From positions 2,232,001-2,296,000 of the forward strand of contig JAKCFM010000001.1 in assembly GCA_025041195.1 (NCBI GenBank): a stretch of 64,000 bases of DNA, written 5' to 3'. Shown piece by piece: positions 24,134 through 33,048 of this stretch. A program made the translations under genes and the position numbers. Positions within the stretch are counted from its first letter, which is position 1. Every line of letters starts with the position of its first letter. Origin of the DNA: Halobacteriales archaeon YIM A00013 (GTDB lineage Archaea; Halobacteriota; Halobacteria; Halobacteriales; Haloarculaceae). The notes under the pieces are model-generated. The model had not been told where the DNA came from, made no database searches, and saw only the letters and a program-made list of their open reading frames with translations.

Positions 24134-24976
24134 ATGGCACTCGCCCACCGTCGGGGGATCTCCGGCGTGGTTCGTGCGTATCGCTCGCAGATTCATCCGG
24201 TGTTCATGCTGCCGGCGCTGACAGCGAGTCTGTTCGGTGCGTTATTGGCCGAATCAGTCACCGTATCACTGGCCCTGTTTCACGCAGTCGTCGTTTGTGC
24301 CCAGCTCTACACTGCCCATCTCAAAGACGGCTACGTTGATCGATATCTCCGTGATGAGGACGATCACAATCCGTTGACGCCGCGTGGCTGTCGGGTGGGC
24401 CTCCTCGGATGCTCGCTCGTCGTCGCCGTCACGAGTGGGCTGCTCGCCGTGCTCGTCGATCCGTTCGTCATCGTCCTTCTGTTGCCGGGCTGGATCGTGG
24501 CCTACTTTCACGCTCCGCAGTTCGATACCCATCCGCTGTCCGCTACCGGTGGCTACCCGTTCGGGATTGGGATTTCGCTCTGTGGTGGGTATTACGTCCA
24601 GACGACGACGCTCGCCACGCCAGTACTCGTGTACGCGCTCGTAATCGGGATCGTCCTGATTGGGATCAAGCTGATTGACGACTGTACAGACGTCGAGTAC
24701 GATCGCTCAATTCAGAAACGAACCGTGGCCGTGGTGCTCGGCATCCAACAGACACGACAGCTCGGCACCGCAATTCTCGCGCTGGGAATGGTCGTGCTCG
24801 CAGTCAGTGGCCACACTGGAGTGCTACCAATCGAGAGCCTCCTGGCCATTGCAGTGCTCACACCGATTGTGCTGATCGCACACCGCCGATCTGCAGCTGT
24901 TGCAACGATGCTGTTGATCCGCGGAACCTACCTCTTTTTTGCTGTGTTGCTCGTGACTGCCTGGCTGTTCGGCTAA
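24134..24976 (+). CDS. UbiA-family prenyltransferase
   Basis: Membrane prenyltransferase of 280 residues with about eight helices. The family transfers polyprenyl diphosphates to aromatic or glycerol acceptors. The two Asp-rich motifs are visible: an Asp-rich segment near residues 62-76 (LKDGYVDRYLRDEDDHN) and DDCTDVEYD near 181-189, which bind Mg-diphosphate. In archaea such enzymes act in menaquinone or membrane lipid synthesis (for example DGGGP synthase or a heme O-like enzyme); the acceptor is not clear here. Its stop overlaps by 4 nt the stop of a convergent polyprenyl synthase gene, a supplier of the prenyl substrate. Confidence 0.75.
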   Translation: MALAHRRGISGVVRAYRSQIHPVFMLPALTASLFGALLAESVTVSLALFHAVVVCAQLYTAHLKDGYVDRYLRDEDDHNPLTPRGCRVGLLGCSLVVAVTSGLLAVLVDPFVIVLLLPGWIVAYFHAPQFDTHPLSATGGYPFGIGISLCGGYYVQTTTLATPVLVYALVIGIVLIGIKLIDDCTDVEYDRSIQKRTVAVVLGIQQTRQLGTAILALGMVVLAVSGHTGVLPIESLLAIAVLTPIVLIAHRRSAAVATMLLIRGTYLFFAVLLVTAWLFG

Positions 24977-25833
24977 CGGTTTCGTGAGACGACGAATTCG
25001 GCGAGTTCCTCAAGACAGCCGATCGCCTCCTCGCTCTGGCCGTGGGGATTCGTCTCGATTGTGGCCGTTTCGAGTGCGTCGAGCGCGCCATCAGCCTTCT
25101 CCCGGGCTCGCTGGTTGGCCTCTTCTGGCGTGAGATCTGCCACCTGGACCAGCGATGGCCGCTCCATCTGGGCGTCCTGGCCGGCGGGTTTGCCAAGCGC
25201 CTCCGTCTGTCCGGTGGCATCGAGCACGTCATCCCGGATCTGAAAGGCAATCCCCACACGCTCTGCGTACTGACCGAACGCTTCGATCGTGTACGGATCC
25301 GCAGCGGCCCCAATCGCGCCGAGTTCTGCTGCTGCCCGAAACAGTGCGCCGGTTTTGCGCCGCGCCAGCACCATATACTCCGCTTCTGATTCTGGCTGGC
25401 TAACGAGCTCTGAGGCCTCACCCTCACCGAGTTCTACCATCGCCTCTGCGACCACTTGCATGGCAGTATCGTCGCCAGAAAACAGTCCGAACGCCTCACC
25501 AAGCAGCCCGTCGCTGGCGATGATTGCCGGCCCAAAACCAAACGCCGACCAGGCGCTGGCCACGCCTCTCCGAAGCTCTGCGTCGTCGATGATATCATCG
25601 ACCACCAGCGACGCGTTGTGAACCAGTTCGATACCGACCGCAAAATCGAGTGCCGACTCGACGGTTCCACCGGCTGCTTCGCACGCGAGAACGGTGATGG
25701 TTGGCCGAACCCGTTTTCCACCAGCCAGCGAGATGTGGCGAAGCTCCGAGCCAAGCGACTCCGGAGCAACGTCGTCGAGGACCGATTCCATCCGTCGCTC
25801 GACGCGGTCCCGCCGAGTCTGCAGATACTCCAT
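24973..25833 (-). CDS. Polyprenyl diphosphate synthase
   Basis: Cytoplasmic trans-isoprenyl diphosphate synthase of 286 residues, making long prenyl chains from IPP and an allylic primer. The first Asp-rich motif DDIIDD is at 79-84, and the second appears as IRDDVLD near 197-203. The RxxxxR-type opening (GGKRVRPT at 38-45) binds IPP. Residues before the first Asp-rich motif, which set chain length, include His72 and Ser75. The product could be geranylgeranyl diphosphate for archaeal lipids. It is convergent with the UbiA-type gene. Confidence 0.9.
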   Translation of the reverse strand: MEYLQTRRDRVERRMESVLDDVAPESLGSELRHISLAGGKRVRPTITVLACEAAGGTVESALDFAVGIELVHNASLVVDDIIDDAELRRGVASAWSAFGFGPAIIASDGLLGEAFGLFSGDDTAMQVVAEAMVELGEGEASELVSQPESEAEYMVLARRKTGALFRAAAELGAIGAAADPYTIEAFGQYAERVGIAFQIRDDVLDATGQTEALGKPAGQDAQMERPSLVQVADLTPEEANQRAREKADGALDALETATIETNPHGQSEEAIGCLEELAEFVVSRNR

Positions 25834-25935
25834 CGTTTTATATCATTCGTGTGGGGAGGTTTGTAGGTGACGAAAGCAACACTCGCCAGCGTCACGAACG
25901 GGCGTTATAGATCGATATGCGTGACTGTGCGCTTC

Positions 25936-25953
25936 TCACTCACGTTCGAGTGA
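25936..25953. promoter_or_regulatory. TrmB-like inverted repeat upstream of the ROK kinase
   Basis: TCACTC and GAGTGA are perfect inverted repeats across 6 nt (ACGTTC), 40 nt before the ATG at 25994. The geometry, CACT-N7-GAGTG, is a one-base-per-arm variant of the TrmB consensus TACT-N7-GAGTA. A site upstream of the TATA region would fit an activating position. Confidence 0.45.
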
Positions 25954-25993
25954 ATCTATGCAATTAAGTAACGTCGGACCGGTTCTGTAACCG

Positions 25994-26998
25994 ATGGCGT
26001 ATTACGCGGGCGTCGACCTGGGCGCCACGAACACGCGGGCTGCGATCGCAGACGCGACCGCTACGGTTGTGGGCTCGGCAAAACAACCGACTCCCGAAGG
26101 ACCGAGCGGCATTGCAGTGACCGAAACAGTGCTCGACGTGATTCGTGGTGCGTGTGACGATGCCGGAATCGAACCGGCTGATATTCTCGTCGCCGGAATT
26201 GGTTCAATCGGCCCGCTCGATCTGGCGGCAGGACGGATCGAAAATCCTGCCAATCTTCCGGACTCAATCGACATCATTCCGCTCGAAGGGCCGGTAAAAT
26301 CGCTCATCGGCGGCGAGCAAGTCGTGTTGACGAACGACGCGGACGCCGGATTGCTCGGCGAGCGATTCTATGGGGAGTACTCGCCCGACGATATGATCTA
26401 TGTCACCATCTCGAGTGGCATCGGCGCGGGCGTGGCCGTTGATGGCACCGTGCTCTCTGGCTGGGACGGCAATGCCGGAGAAATCGGCCACATTCTCGTC
26501 GATCCCGAGGGGGAGATGACCTGTGGCTGTGGAAACGGTGGCCACTGGGAGGCTTACTGTTCAGGGAACAACATTCCGCGCTACGCACAGCAGCTTTATG
26601 CGTCGAATCCTATGGACACAAAACTCCCAGTCCATGAACACGATCCCGGTGAGCCGGTCGCATTTGACGCCGCAGATCTGTTCGGATTGGCCGGGTCGGA
26701 TGCGTTCGTCGATCATGTCATCGATCGCATCGCCGAGTGGAACACGATCGGGATGGCCAATCTCGTCCACACGTATGCACCGCTCGTGATCAATATTGGT
26801 GGTGCGGTCGCACTGAACAATCCGGAACTGATTCTTGATCCGATCAATGAACGCCTTCCCGAGATGGTCCTGACGAACGTCCCCGACGTCCAGCTCACCT
26901 CGCTTTCCGGTGAGGTTGTCGTTCACGGCGCACTCGCCAGCGCGTTGCTCGCAGATGGCCACTCCAGACCGGACAATCCGGCGAAGTTCAGAAAGTGA
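25994..26998 (+). CDS. ROK-family sugar kinase
   Basis: Cytoplasmic ROK kinase of 334 residues, which phosphorylates hexoses such as glucose with ATP. The ATP-binding phosphate-1 motif DLGATNTRAA is at 8-17. The zinc-binding cluster is CGCGNGGHWEAYCSG near 176-190, and GHI near 163 gives the first zinc ligand His. The general-base Asp lies in NDADAGLLGE near 115. It is near the Entner-Doudoroff cluster, separated only by the intergenic bases to 27058, and carries a TrmB-like repeat upstream. Glucokinase is the likely function but the substrate is not proved. Confidence 0.85.
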   Translation: MAYYAGVDLGATNTRAAIADATATVVGSAKQPTPEGPSGIAVTETVLDVIRGACDDAGIEPADILVAGIGSIGPLDLAAGRIENPANLPDSIDIIPLEGPVKSLIGGEQVVLTNDADAGLLGERFYGEYSPDDMIYVTISSGIGAGVAVDGTVLSGWDGNAGEIGHILVDPEGEMTCGCGNGGHWEAYCSGNNIPRYAQQLYASNPMDTKLPVHEHDPGEPVAFDAADLFGLAGSDAFVDHVIDRIAEWNTIGMANLVHTYAPLVINIGGAVALNNPELILDPINERLPEMVLTNVPDVQLTSLSGEVVVHGALASALLADGHSRPDNPAKFRK

Positions 26999-27058
26999 TC
27001 ACGAGATCCACCATCGACAACCACATGCGAGTGGCAGACGCGAAGGGGAGCGAACTGC

Positions 27059-28123
27059 TCAGGGCGTCTCGAATTCGATTGCGGTTTTGATCGTCTCGTC
27101 GGTATCGACGAACGCGTCCGCGAACGACTCGACCGGAGCGACAGTCGTCACGAGCGCATCGAACAGCCATTCGGGAAGCGACGACTGCGTTTCGATTGCG
27201 CGCTCGAAATGGTGGCGCCCGGAGTTCACCGACCCGACCAGCGCCTTATTCTCCATCACCAGTGCCCGATGCAGGGCACCACCATCGATCTCGAAGGCGT
27301 GATCACCGGGAACACCAACCAACGCGCCGACACCGTTGGGCGCGAGTGCCTCAATCGTTTCGAACGCGTGCGGGGCGTACCCGGTCGCCTCATACACCAG
27401 ATCCATCGGCTCGTGCGCACTCGGAATCTCTCCCAGTGCTGTCTCCCGGGAATCAATGTACGTTGCACCCAACCGCTCGATAATATCGATCGTCGGATCC
27501 GGGCGATCCCGCCGACCAAGACAGTAGACGCGGTCACAGCGCTGGGCAATCATTGCCGTGCTCAACAGCCCGAGCGAACCGTTCCCGAGGACGAGCGCGG
27601 ATTCAGGCTCCCATTCGAACGCTGATCGCGTTGTGAGCGCGTGTTCGAGGGCTTTCTCCGTGATTGAGGCCGGCTCAACGAGAAATCCGTATTCGGCCAG
27701 CGATTCGGGGAGTTCGACGAGGTACTCAGCAGGACTGGTGAAATACGACGAACAGTAGCCATGTGCCCCCACGATCCCGCGTTCGACGTACGCGCCAGAC
27801 GGTGCCATATCCGGTTCACCCCGTTCGAAGAACTGATTCGATCCTGATGGCGGAGGGCGGCGCACCATGGGCACCACCAGGGTCCCGGGCGTGAGCCCCG
27901 GCGCGTTTGCGTCTTCAACGACGCCAACCGCTTCGTGACCGAGCACGAGACGATCGGCACCCGCCGGTGGCGCACCGTGCTCTCCGGCGAGAATCTCGTG
28001 ATCAGTGCCGTCAATGCCAACGCGCAATACGCGGACCAGTGCTTCTTCCGGACCCGGTGTTGGACGCTCCATCGTGGTCACTGCAGGTGACCCACCGCCT
28101 GCAGGGACCGCGATGGCGTCCAT
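27059..28123 (-). CDS. gdh: Glucose 1-dehydrogenase
   Basis: Zinc-dependent NAD(P)-glucose dehydrogenase of the medium-chain family, which makes gluconate, the first step of the semi-phosphorylative Entner-Doudoroff route. It aligns along its length with the Haloferax enzyme from the opening AIAV; VGIDGTDHE contains the Asp that replaces the usual Cys zinc ligand in haloarchaeal enzymes. GHEAVG supplies the His-Glu pair. The Rossmann stretch VLGNGSLG and the YCLGRRDRPDPTID nucleotide motif follow. I chose MDAIAV at 28123 as start because it matches the family start and an AT-rich TATA-like region at 28148-28155 is 25-32 nt upstream; an in-frame ATG at 28138 adds five residues. It is divergent from kdgA. 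Confidence 0.93.
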   Translation of the reverse strand: MDAIAVPAGGGSPAVTTMERPTPGPEEALVRVLRVGIDGTDHEILAGEHGAPPAGADRLVLGHEAVGVVEDANAPGLTPGTLVVPMVRRPPPSGSNQFFERGEPDMAPSGAYVERGIVGAHGYCSSYFTSPAEYLVELPESLAEYGFLVEPASITEKALEHALTTRSAFEWEPESALVLGNGSLGLLSTAMIAQRCDRVYCLGRRDRPDPTIDIIERLGATYIDSRETALGEIPSAHEPMDLVYEATGYAPHAFETIEALAPNGVGALVGVPGDHAFEIDGGALHRALVMENKALVGSVNSGRHHFERAIETQSSLPEWLFDALVTTVAPVESFADAFVDTDETIKTAIEFETP

Positions 28124-28220
28124 GGTCGATGGTTGCATGCCAAAATAGTTATTCTATCCCGAGTTAAATCTTTGTGAGGCTGAAAACGAGGGCTTACGTT
28201 GTCGGCCTCGGACGCTCAAA

Positions 28221-29141
28221 ATGATGGACGGACACACACCAACCCCAGGAGCTGCGGACCCGCTGGAACTCTCTGGCGTCATTCCGCCGACGATCACGGC
28301 GTTTTCGGCGGACGAATCGCTCGATGAAACGACGACGGCTGCCCACGCTCGATACGTGGTCGACGGTGGCGCGAATGCTGTGTTTCCGCTCGGTACGAAC
28401 GGTGAGTTCGCGCTGTTGACCCCAGACGAACGGGTACGTGCGATCGAAGCAGTCGTGGAGGAGGTCGGCTCTGCTGTGCCGGTGATCGCTGGTGTTGGCG
28501 CACCGAGCACACGGGAAACGATCGAGCACGCACAGCGCGCCACGGCCGCCGGTGCTGACGGCCTCGTGGTCGTGACGCCGTACTACTATCCAGTCGATTC
28601 GACCGGTGCGGTTTCACATTATCAGCAGGTGACCGACGCAGTCGATATCCCGGTGTACGTCTACCACATCCCGAGTAAAACCGGAAACGCGCTCTCAAGA
28701 GAGACGCTAATCGAGCTCACGGAACTCGATGGGATCGCCGGACTGAAGGATTCCAGCAAGGACGTTCCCCTGTTCGGCCAGGTAATCGCCGACGGTGCGG
28801 ACGTAAGCTACTTCTCCGGATCGGATTCGTTACTCGTTCCGGGACTCGATCTTGGCTGTGTTGGGCTCGTGAGCGCGGTCGCAAACGTCGTTCCCGAGCT
28901 CGTCGTCGAGCTGTACGACAGCTACGTCGCCGGCGAACGAGAACGGGCACAGCAACTGCAGGAGACGGTTTTCGAGGTCCGACGGGCGCTCAAGCGTGGG
29001 CCGTATATGGCAGGCGTTAAAACTGCCCTCGAACTCCGTGGCTTCGAGAGCGGACCACTTCGCTCGCCGTTGCGCCGTATGAACTCCGAGCAAGAACGGG
29101 CGCTCGAATCAGCACTCGCAGAGCTCGATTTTCTCGCATAG
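28221..29141 (+). CDS. 2-keto-3-deoxygluconate aldolase (DapA family)
   Basis: Class I aldolase of the dihydrodipicolinate synthase fold, 306 residues, cleaving 2-keto-3-deoxy-gluconate or its 6-phosphate to pyruvate and glyceraldehyde(-3-phosphate). The Schiff-base lysine is in AGLKDSS near residue 174, and the catalytic Tyr in YVYHIPSKTG near 148. GTNGEFALL (near 58-66) forms the pyruvate carboxylate pocket. The N-terminal ~20 residues are a polar extension. The genes beside it, glucose dehydrogenase and gluconate dehydratase, mark it as the KDG aldolase of the Entner-Doudoroff cluster rather than DHDPS. Confidence 0.87.
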   Translation: MMDGHTPTPGAADPLELSGVIPPTITAFSADESLDETTTAAHARYVVDGGANAVFPLGTNGEFALLTPDERVRAIEAVVEEVGSAVPVIAGVGAPSTRETIEHAQRATAAGADGLVVVTPYYYPVDSTGAVSHYQQVTDAVDIPVYVYHIPSKTGNALSRETLIELTELDGIAGLKDSSKDVPLFGQVIADGADVSYFSGSDSLLVPGLDLGCVGLVSAVANVVPELVVELYDSYVAGERERAQQLQETVFEVRRALKRGPYMAGVKTALELRGFESGPLRSPLRRMNSEQERALESALAELDFLA

Positions 29142-29196
29142 TGGTGATCGTTCACACATATCGAGGTGTACGGTAGCACACTCGTTCCGATAATCA

Positions 29197-29216
29197 TTTA
29201 CTCCGTGTTGAGTAAA
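29197..29216. promoter_or_regulatory. TrmB-type operator before the gluconate dehydratase gene
   Basis: TTTACTC and GAGTAAA are perfect 7-bp inverted repeats across CGTGTT. They contain exactly TACT-N7-GAGTA (29199-29214), the consensus I remember for the haloarchaeal sugar-sensing regulator TrmB. The site ends 7 nt before the ATG at 29224, so it overlaps or follows the promoter, a position suited to repression. Confidence 0.6.
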
Positions 29217-29223
29217 CACTAAT

Positions 29224-30462
29224 ATGGGAATTGACTACGGCCAGCTTCACGATCCGAACGCAGATTACACGATGCGTGAGCTCTCAGAAGAGACGATGGA
29301 GCTGACACGATCACGGGGTGAGACGCGCGACGTGTCCATCACCGACGTCCAGACGACGATGATCGACGGGAACTTTCCCTGGACGCTCGTTCGTGTCTAC
29401 ACCGATGCGGGCGTAACTGGGACGGGCGAAGCGTACTGGGGGGCTGGCGTACCGGAGTTGATCGAGCGGATGCGGCCGTTTTTGATCGGTGAAAATCCTC
29501 TCGACATCGATCGACTGTACGAACACCTGGTCCAAAAAATGTCCGGTGAGGGCTCGATAGCCGGCGTCACCGTCACGGCGATCTCCGGCATCGAGATCGC
29601 GCTGCACGACGTTGCGGGGAAGATTCTTGACGTGCCAGCCTATCAACTGCTCGGTGGCAAATACCGAGACGCCGTTCGGGTGTACTGTGACTGTCACACT
29701 GAGGACGAAGCGGATCCCGAAGCCTGTGCTACTGAGGCAGAGCGCGTGATCGAAGAGCTTGGCTACTCCGCACTGAAGTTTGATCTTGACGTGCCCGGTG
29801 GACGCGAAACCGATCGGGCGAATCGACACCTCACCGACTCACAGATCGATCACAAGGCGGAAATCGTCCGGACCGTCACCGAGCGCGTCGGCGATCGTGC
29901 AGACGTTGCGTTCGACTGTCACTGGTCGTTCTCCGTTGGGAGCGCCAAACGGTTGGCCAGGGCCGTCGAGGAGTGTGACATCTGGTGGCTCGAAGATCCT
30001 GTGCCTCCAGAGAATATTGACGTTCAGCGCGAGGTATCTCGGGTGACGACAACGCCGATCGCCGCCGGTGAGAACGTCTATCGTAAACACGGTCAGCGAC
30101 GGCTCATTGAAGACCAGGCCATCGACATTGTCGCCCCCGATCTTCCAAAGGTGGGCGGCATGCGCGAGACCCGAAAAATAGCCGATCTGGCCGATAGCTT
30201 CTACATTCCGGTGGCGATGCACAACGTTGCCTCCCCCGTCGCGACAATGGCCGGTGCGCACGTCGGCGCGGCAATTCCGAACGTGCTCGCCGTCGAATAT
30301 CACTCCTACGAGCTTGGCTGGTGGGAGGACCTCGTTGAAGAGACCGTCATCGACAACGGCATGATCGAGATGAATGAGCGGGCTGGCCTCGGAATCACGC
30401 TTGATCTGGACACCGTCGCTGAACACATGGTGACGGGCGAGACGCTGTTCGATCCCGCCTGA
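29224..30462 (+). CDS. Gluconate/xylonate dehydratase (enolase superfamily)
   Basis: Cytoplasmic Mg-dependent dehydratase of 412 residues in the mandelate racemase/muconate-lactonising enolase superfamily. It removes water from gluconate (or xylonate) to give the 2-keto-3-deoxy acid. The opening MGIDYGQLHDPNADYT matches haloarchaeal sugar-acid dehydratases. Metal ligands are in the barrel: VAFDCHW near 219, WLEDP near 250 and IAAGENVY near 275. The KxK-type lysine is in ALKFDLD near 184. It follows kdgA by 82 nt that carry the TrmB-type operator, so the dehydratase may be independently controlled within the cluster. Confidence 0.85.
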   Translation: MGIDYGQLHDPNADYTMRELSEETMELTRSRGETRDVSITDVQTTMIDGNFPWTLVRVYTDAGVTGTGEAYWGAGVPELIERMRPFLIGENPLDIDRLYEHLVQKMSGEGSIAGVTVTAISGIEIALHDVAGKILDVPAYQLLGGKYRDAVRVYCDCHTEDEADPEACATEAERVIEELGYSALKFDLDVPGGRETDRANRHLTDSQIDHKAEIVRTVTERVGDRADVAFDCHWSFSVGSAKRLARAVEECDIWWLEDPVPPENIDVQREVSRVTTTPIAAGENVYRKHGQRRLIEDQAIDIVAPDLPKVGGMRETRKIADLADSFYIPVAMHNVASPVATMAGAHVGAAIPNVLAVEYHSYELGWWEDLVEETVIDNGMIEMNERAGLGITLDLDTVAEHMVTGETLFDPA

Positions 30463-30508
30463 TCAACCGAGCCCAAAAGCGTTTGTAGTAAACCACCCAC
30501 CATCGGGT

Positions 30509-31753
30509 ATGAATAACGACCCAATGATGGTACAACACCGCTCACGGATCGCGTGGTGGGCGCTCACGCTGGTTCTTGGTGCGGTTCTCGCCGTCGTCAT
30601 CTACGCCTTTCTCGGATCGTTCGTTCTGGGCGTGTTCATCTACTACGCCACTCGGCCGATCTATGAGCGCTTTGGCGATCGGGTTCCGTCACCGAACATT
30701 GGTGCCGCAGTTGCGCTGTTAACGATTTCGTTGCCGGTACTGTTGTTGATCGGCTATACGGTCGCGATTGCCGTTTCTGCCGTTGGCGGCCAACTCGGCT
30801 CTTTGGGACCGTTTCAGAACGCGCTCGCAGAGTACGTTGACAGCGGCATGGTTCATTCTCCAGAGGATCTTCTCACGCTCATCACGACGGATCCGGGAGC
30901 GCTCACCTCAATCGTCACGCCAGATACGATTCAAAACGTCGCCGGGTCGCTCGGTGCGTATCTCGGCATGGTTGCCTCCGGTGCGCTCAAGGCCTTTATC
31001 GCGCTCATTGTCGCGTTCTATCTGCTCCGCGACGATCACAAACTCGCCCACTGGGCGCGCCATGCCATTGGTCGCAACGACGATACGCTAATCGCGTACG
31101 GAACTGCCGTCGACACCGACCTGAAAACGATCTTCTTTGGAAATATTCTCAATGCGTTCGTCGTTGCACTCACCTCCGTCTTTGCGTACAATGCGTTGAA
31201 TCTGATCGCGCCGACTGGTGGCGCGATTCCCACACCCACCCTCCTCGGACTGCTCGCTGGAGCCGCCAGCCTGATACCGGTTGTGGGGATGAAAATCGTC
31301 TACGTCCCGGTCGGAATCTACATGCTCGTGACTGGCGGCCTGACGAACATCGATCAGCTCTGGTTTCCGATCGCATTTTTGCTCGTTTCAGTCCTCCTCA
31401 TCGATGGTCTCACCGAGCTGATTCTCCGGCCGTACATTTCGGGTCGGAATCTCCACGTTGGGCTCGTGCTGTTCGCCTATATGCTCGGCCCCCTGTTGTT
31501 TGGCTGGTATGGGCTGTTTCTTGGCCCACTCCTGCTCGTGTTGATCGTTCACCTCGCGCGAATCGTCGTTCCCGAACTCATTCACGGCGATCCGCTGACG
31601 CCCGGCGCAATCGGAGCCGACCCGATCCCCGACCCGATATCCAGCGACGCTCCACAGGAGCACGACGACAGTGACGGCGTGCAAGAAGGCACAACTGATG
31701 ATCACCCATCCAGCGGCGCTGATGACCACACCGACGAGGCGGACGACGCCTAG
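30509..31753 (+). CDS. AI-2E family transporter
   Basis: Polytopic membrane protein of 414 residues with about eight helices (near 16-36, 38-52, 70-95, 155-180, 215-240, 250-280, 290-320, 330-350). The family is often labelled autoinducer-2 exporter but includes sodium/proton antiporters and permeases of unknown substrate. The C-terminal ~60 residues are a very acidic tail (rich in Asp and Glu), as often seen in haloarchaeal cytoplasmic tails. It follows gluconate dehydratase after 46 nt in the same direction, so it may be cotranscribed, but no sugar-acid role is shown. Confidence 0.8.
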   Translation: MNNDPMMVQHRSRIAWWALTLVLGAVLAVVIYAFLGSFVLGVFIYYATRPIYERFGDRVPSPNIGAAVALLTISLPVLLLIGYTVAIAVSAVGGQLGSLGPFQNALAEYVDSGMVHSPEDLLTLITTDPGALTSIVTPDTIQNVAGSLGAYLGMVASGALKAFIALIVAFYLLRDDHKLAHWARHAIGRNDDTLIAYGTAVDTDLKTIFFGNILNAFVVALTSVFAYNALNLIAPTGGAIPTPTLLGLLAGAASLIPVVGMKIVYVPVGIYMLVTGGLTNIDQLWFPIAFLLVSVLLIDGLTELILRPYISGRNLHVGLVLFAYMLGPLLFGWYGLFLGPLLLVLIVHLARIVVPELIHGDPLTPGAIGADPIPDPISSDAPQEHDDSDGVQEGTTDDHPSSGADDHTDEADDA

Positions 31754-31833
31754 ACACAAACCGATCGGTCAGTTGCTACTAGAATAGCGTTGTGTTTCGT
31801 ACAATTTTTGAAAGGCCACGGAGTGGTCCGGGT

Positions 31834-33048
31834 ATGCCCGAGGTGACACTCGCGGACGTACAGGCCGCCCGCGACCGTTGCAGTGATGAATCAGTCGTTC
31901 GAATGACGCCACTCGAACAGAGTCGGTCGTTGAGCAACTTTGCAGGGGGAGACGTCTGGTTGAAGATGGAGCATCTCCAGCGGACAGGCTCGTTCAAGAC
32001 CCGCGGTGCGTACAACAAGCTGGTACAGATCGCAGACGAATTCGACCAGGTGGTCGCCGCGAGTGCTGGCAATCACGCCCAGGGGGTCGCGCTCGCGGCG
32101 ACGAAAGTTGGTGTTGAATCGACGATTGTCATGCCTGAAAACGCTCCGCAGGCGAAAATAGACGCCACGCGTGGCTACGGCGCGACGGTCGTGCTCGAAG
32201 GACACGACTTTCAGGCGGCACTTGAGCACGCGCAGTCGCTGGCAGCCGACGATGATATAGCGTTCATTCACGCCTACGACGATCCGGCGATCGTTGCTGG
32301 ACAGGGAACGCTAGGGGTTGAAATCCACGAGGCTGGCCCAGCCATCGACACGGTTGTCGTTCCGATTGGTGGTGGTGGGCTAATCGGCGGCGTGGCGACC
32401 GCGCTCAAAGCGCTTGATTCCTCGATTCGTGTCGTTGGGGTGCAGGCCAAAGCTGCTGCTACCGTTCCCGATAGCCTTGATAAAGGCGTTCCCGTCGGGA
32501 TCGACGATCCTCGAACGATTGCGGACGGCATTGCGACCGGTGGGATCTCCACGCTCACGTTCGAGCTGATCGAGGAGTATGTTGACGACGTGGTGTTGGT
32601 CAGCGATGAGCAGATCGCGAACGCCACGTTGCTCCTGTTAGAGCGAGCCAAACAGCTGGTTGAGGGTGCAGCGGCCGCCTCCGTAGGCGCCCTGCTCTCG
32701 GACGAGTTGGACGTAGCTGATGAGACCGTTGTGGCAGTGCTTGGCGGCGGAAACATCGACATATCGATGCTGCAGACCGTGTTAACACACGCACTCAGCG
32801 ACCGTGATCAGCTCATTCGCTTCCGAGTGCGGATTGACGACCAGCCCGGAACGATGGGTGAGCTCTCTTCGGTGATCGGGGATCTCGGTGCGAATATCCG
32901 GTCGGTGCGCCACGATCGTGCGGTCGAGGATCTCCACGTTGGAGAGGCATATCTCGTTTTCGAGGTGACGACCAGCGGTGCAGGCCACGTAAGAAACATC
33001 ATCGACGCCATCGAATCGCGGGGCTACACCGTCGATCGGCTGGTCTGA
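31834..33048 (+). CDS. ilvA: Threonine ammonia-lyase (threonine dehydratase)
   Basis: PLP enzyme of 404 residues that deaminates threonine to 2-oxobutanoate, the first step of isoleucine synthesis. The PLP lysine lies in GSFKTRGAYNK near residue 56. The glycine-rich phosphate loop is GGGGLIGG near 185-192. An ACT regulatory domain covers about 330-404 (RIDDQPGTMGELSSVI), the expected site for isoleucine feedback. I start at 31834 (MPEVTLADV), where the family begins, rather than a GTG at 31792. It ends flush with the convergent msrA gene with no base between. Confidence 0.92.
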   Translation: MPEVTLADVQAARDRCSDESVVRMTPLEQSRSLSNFAGGDVWLKMEHLQRTGSFKTRGAYNKLVQIADEFDQVVAASAGNHAQGVALAATKVGVESTIVMPENAPQAKIDATRGYGATVVLEGHDFQAALEHAQSLAADDDIAFIHAYDDPAIVAGQGTLGVEIHEAGPAIDTVVVPIGGGGLIGGVATALKALDSSIRVVGVQAKAAATVPDSLDKGVPVGIDDPRTIADGIATGGISTLTFELIEEYVDDVVLVSDEQIANATLLLLERAKQLVEGAAAASVGALLSDELDVADETVVAVLGGGNIDISMLQTVLTHALSDRDQLIRFRVRIDDQPGTMGELSSVIGDLGANIRSVRHDRAVEDLHVGEAYLVFEVTTSGAGHVRNIIDAIESRGYTVDRLV

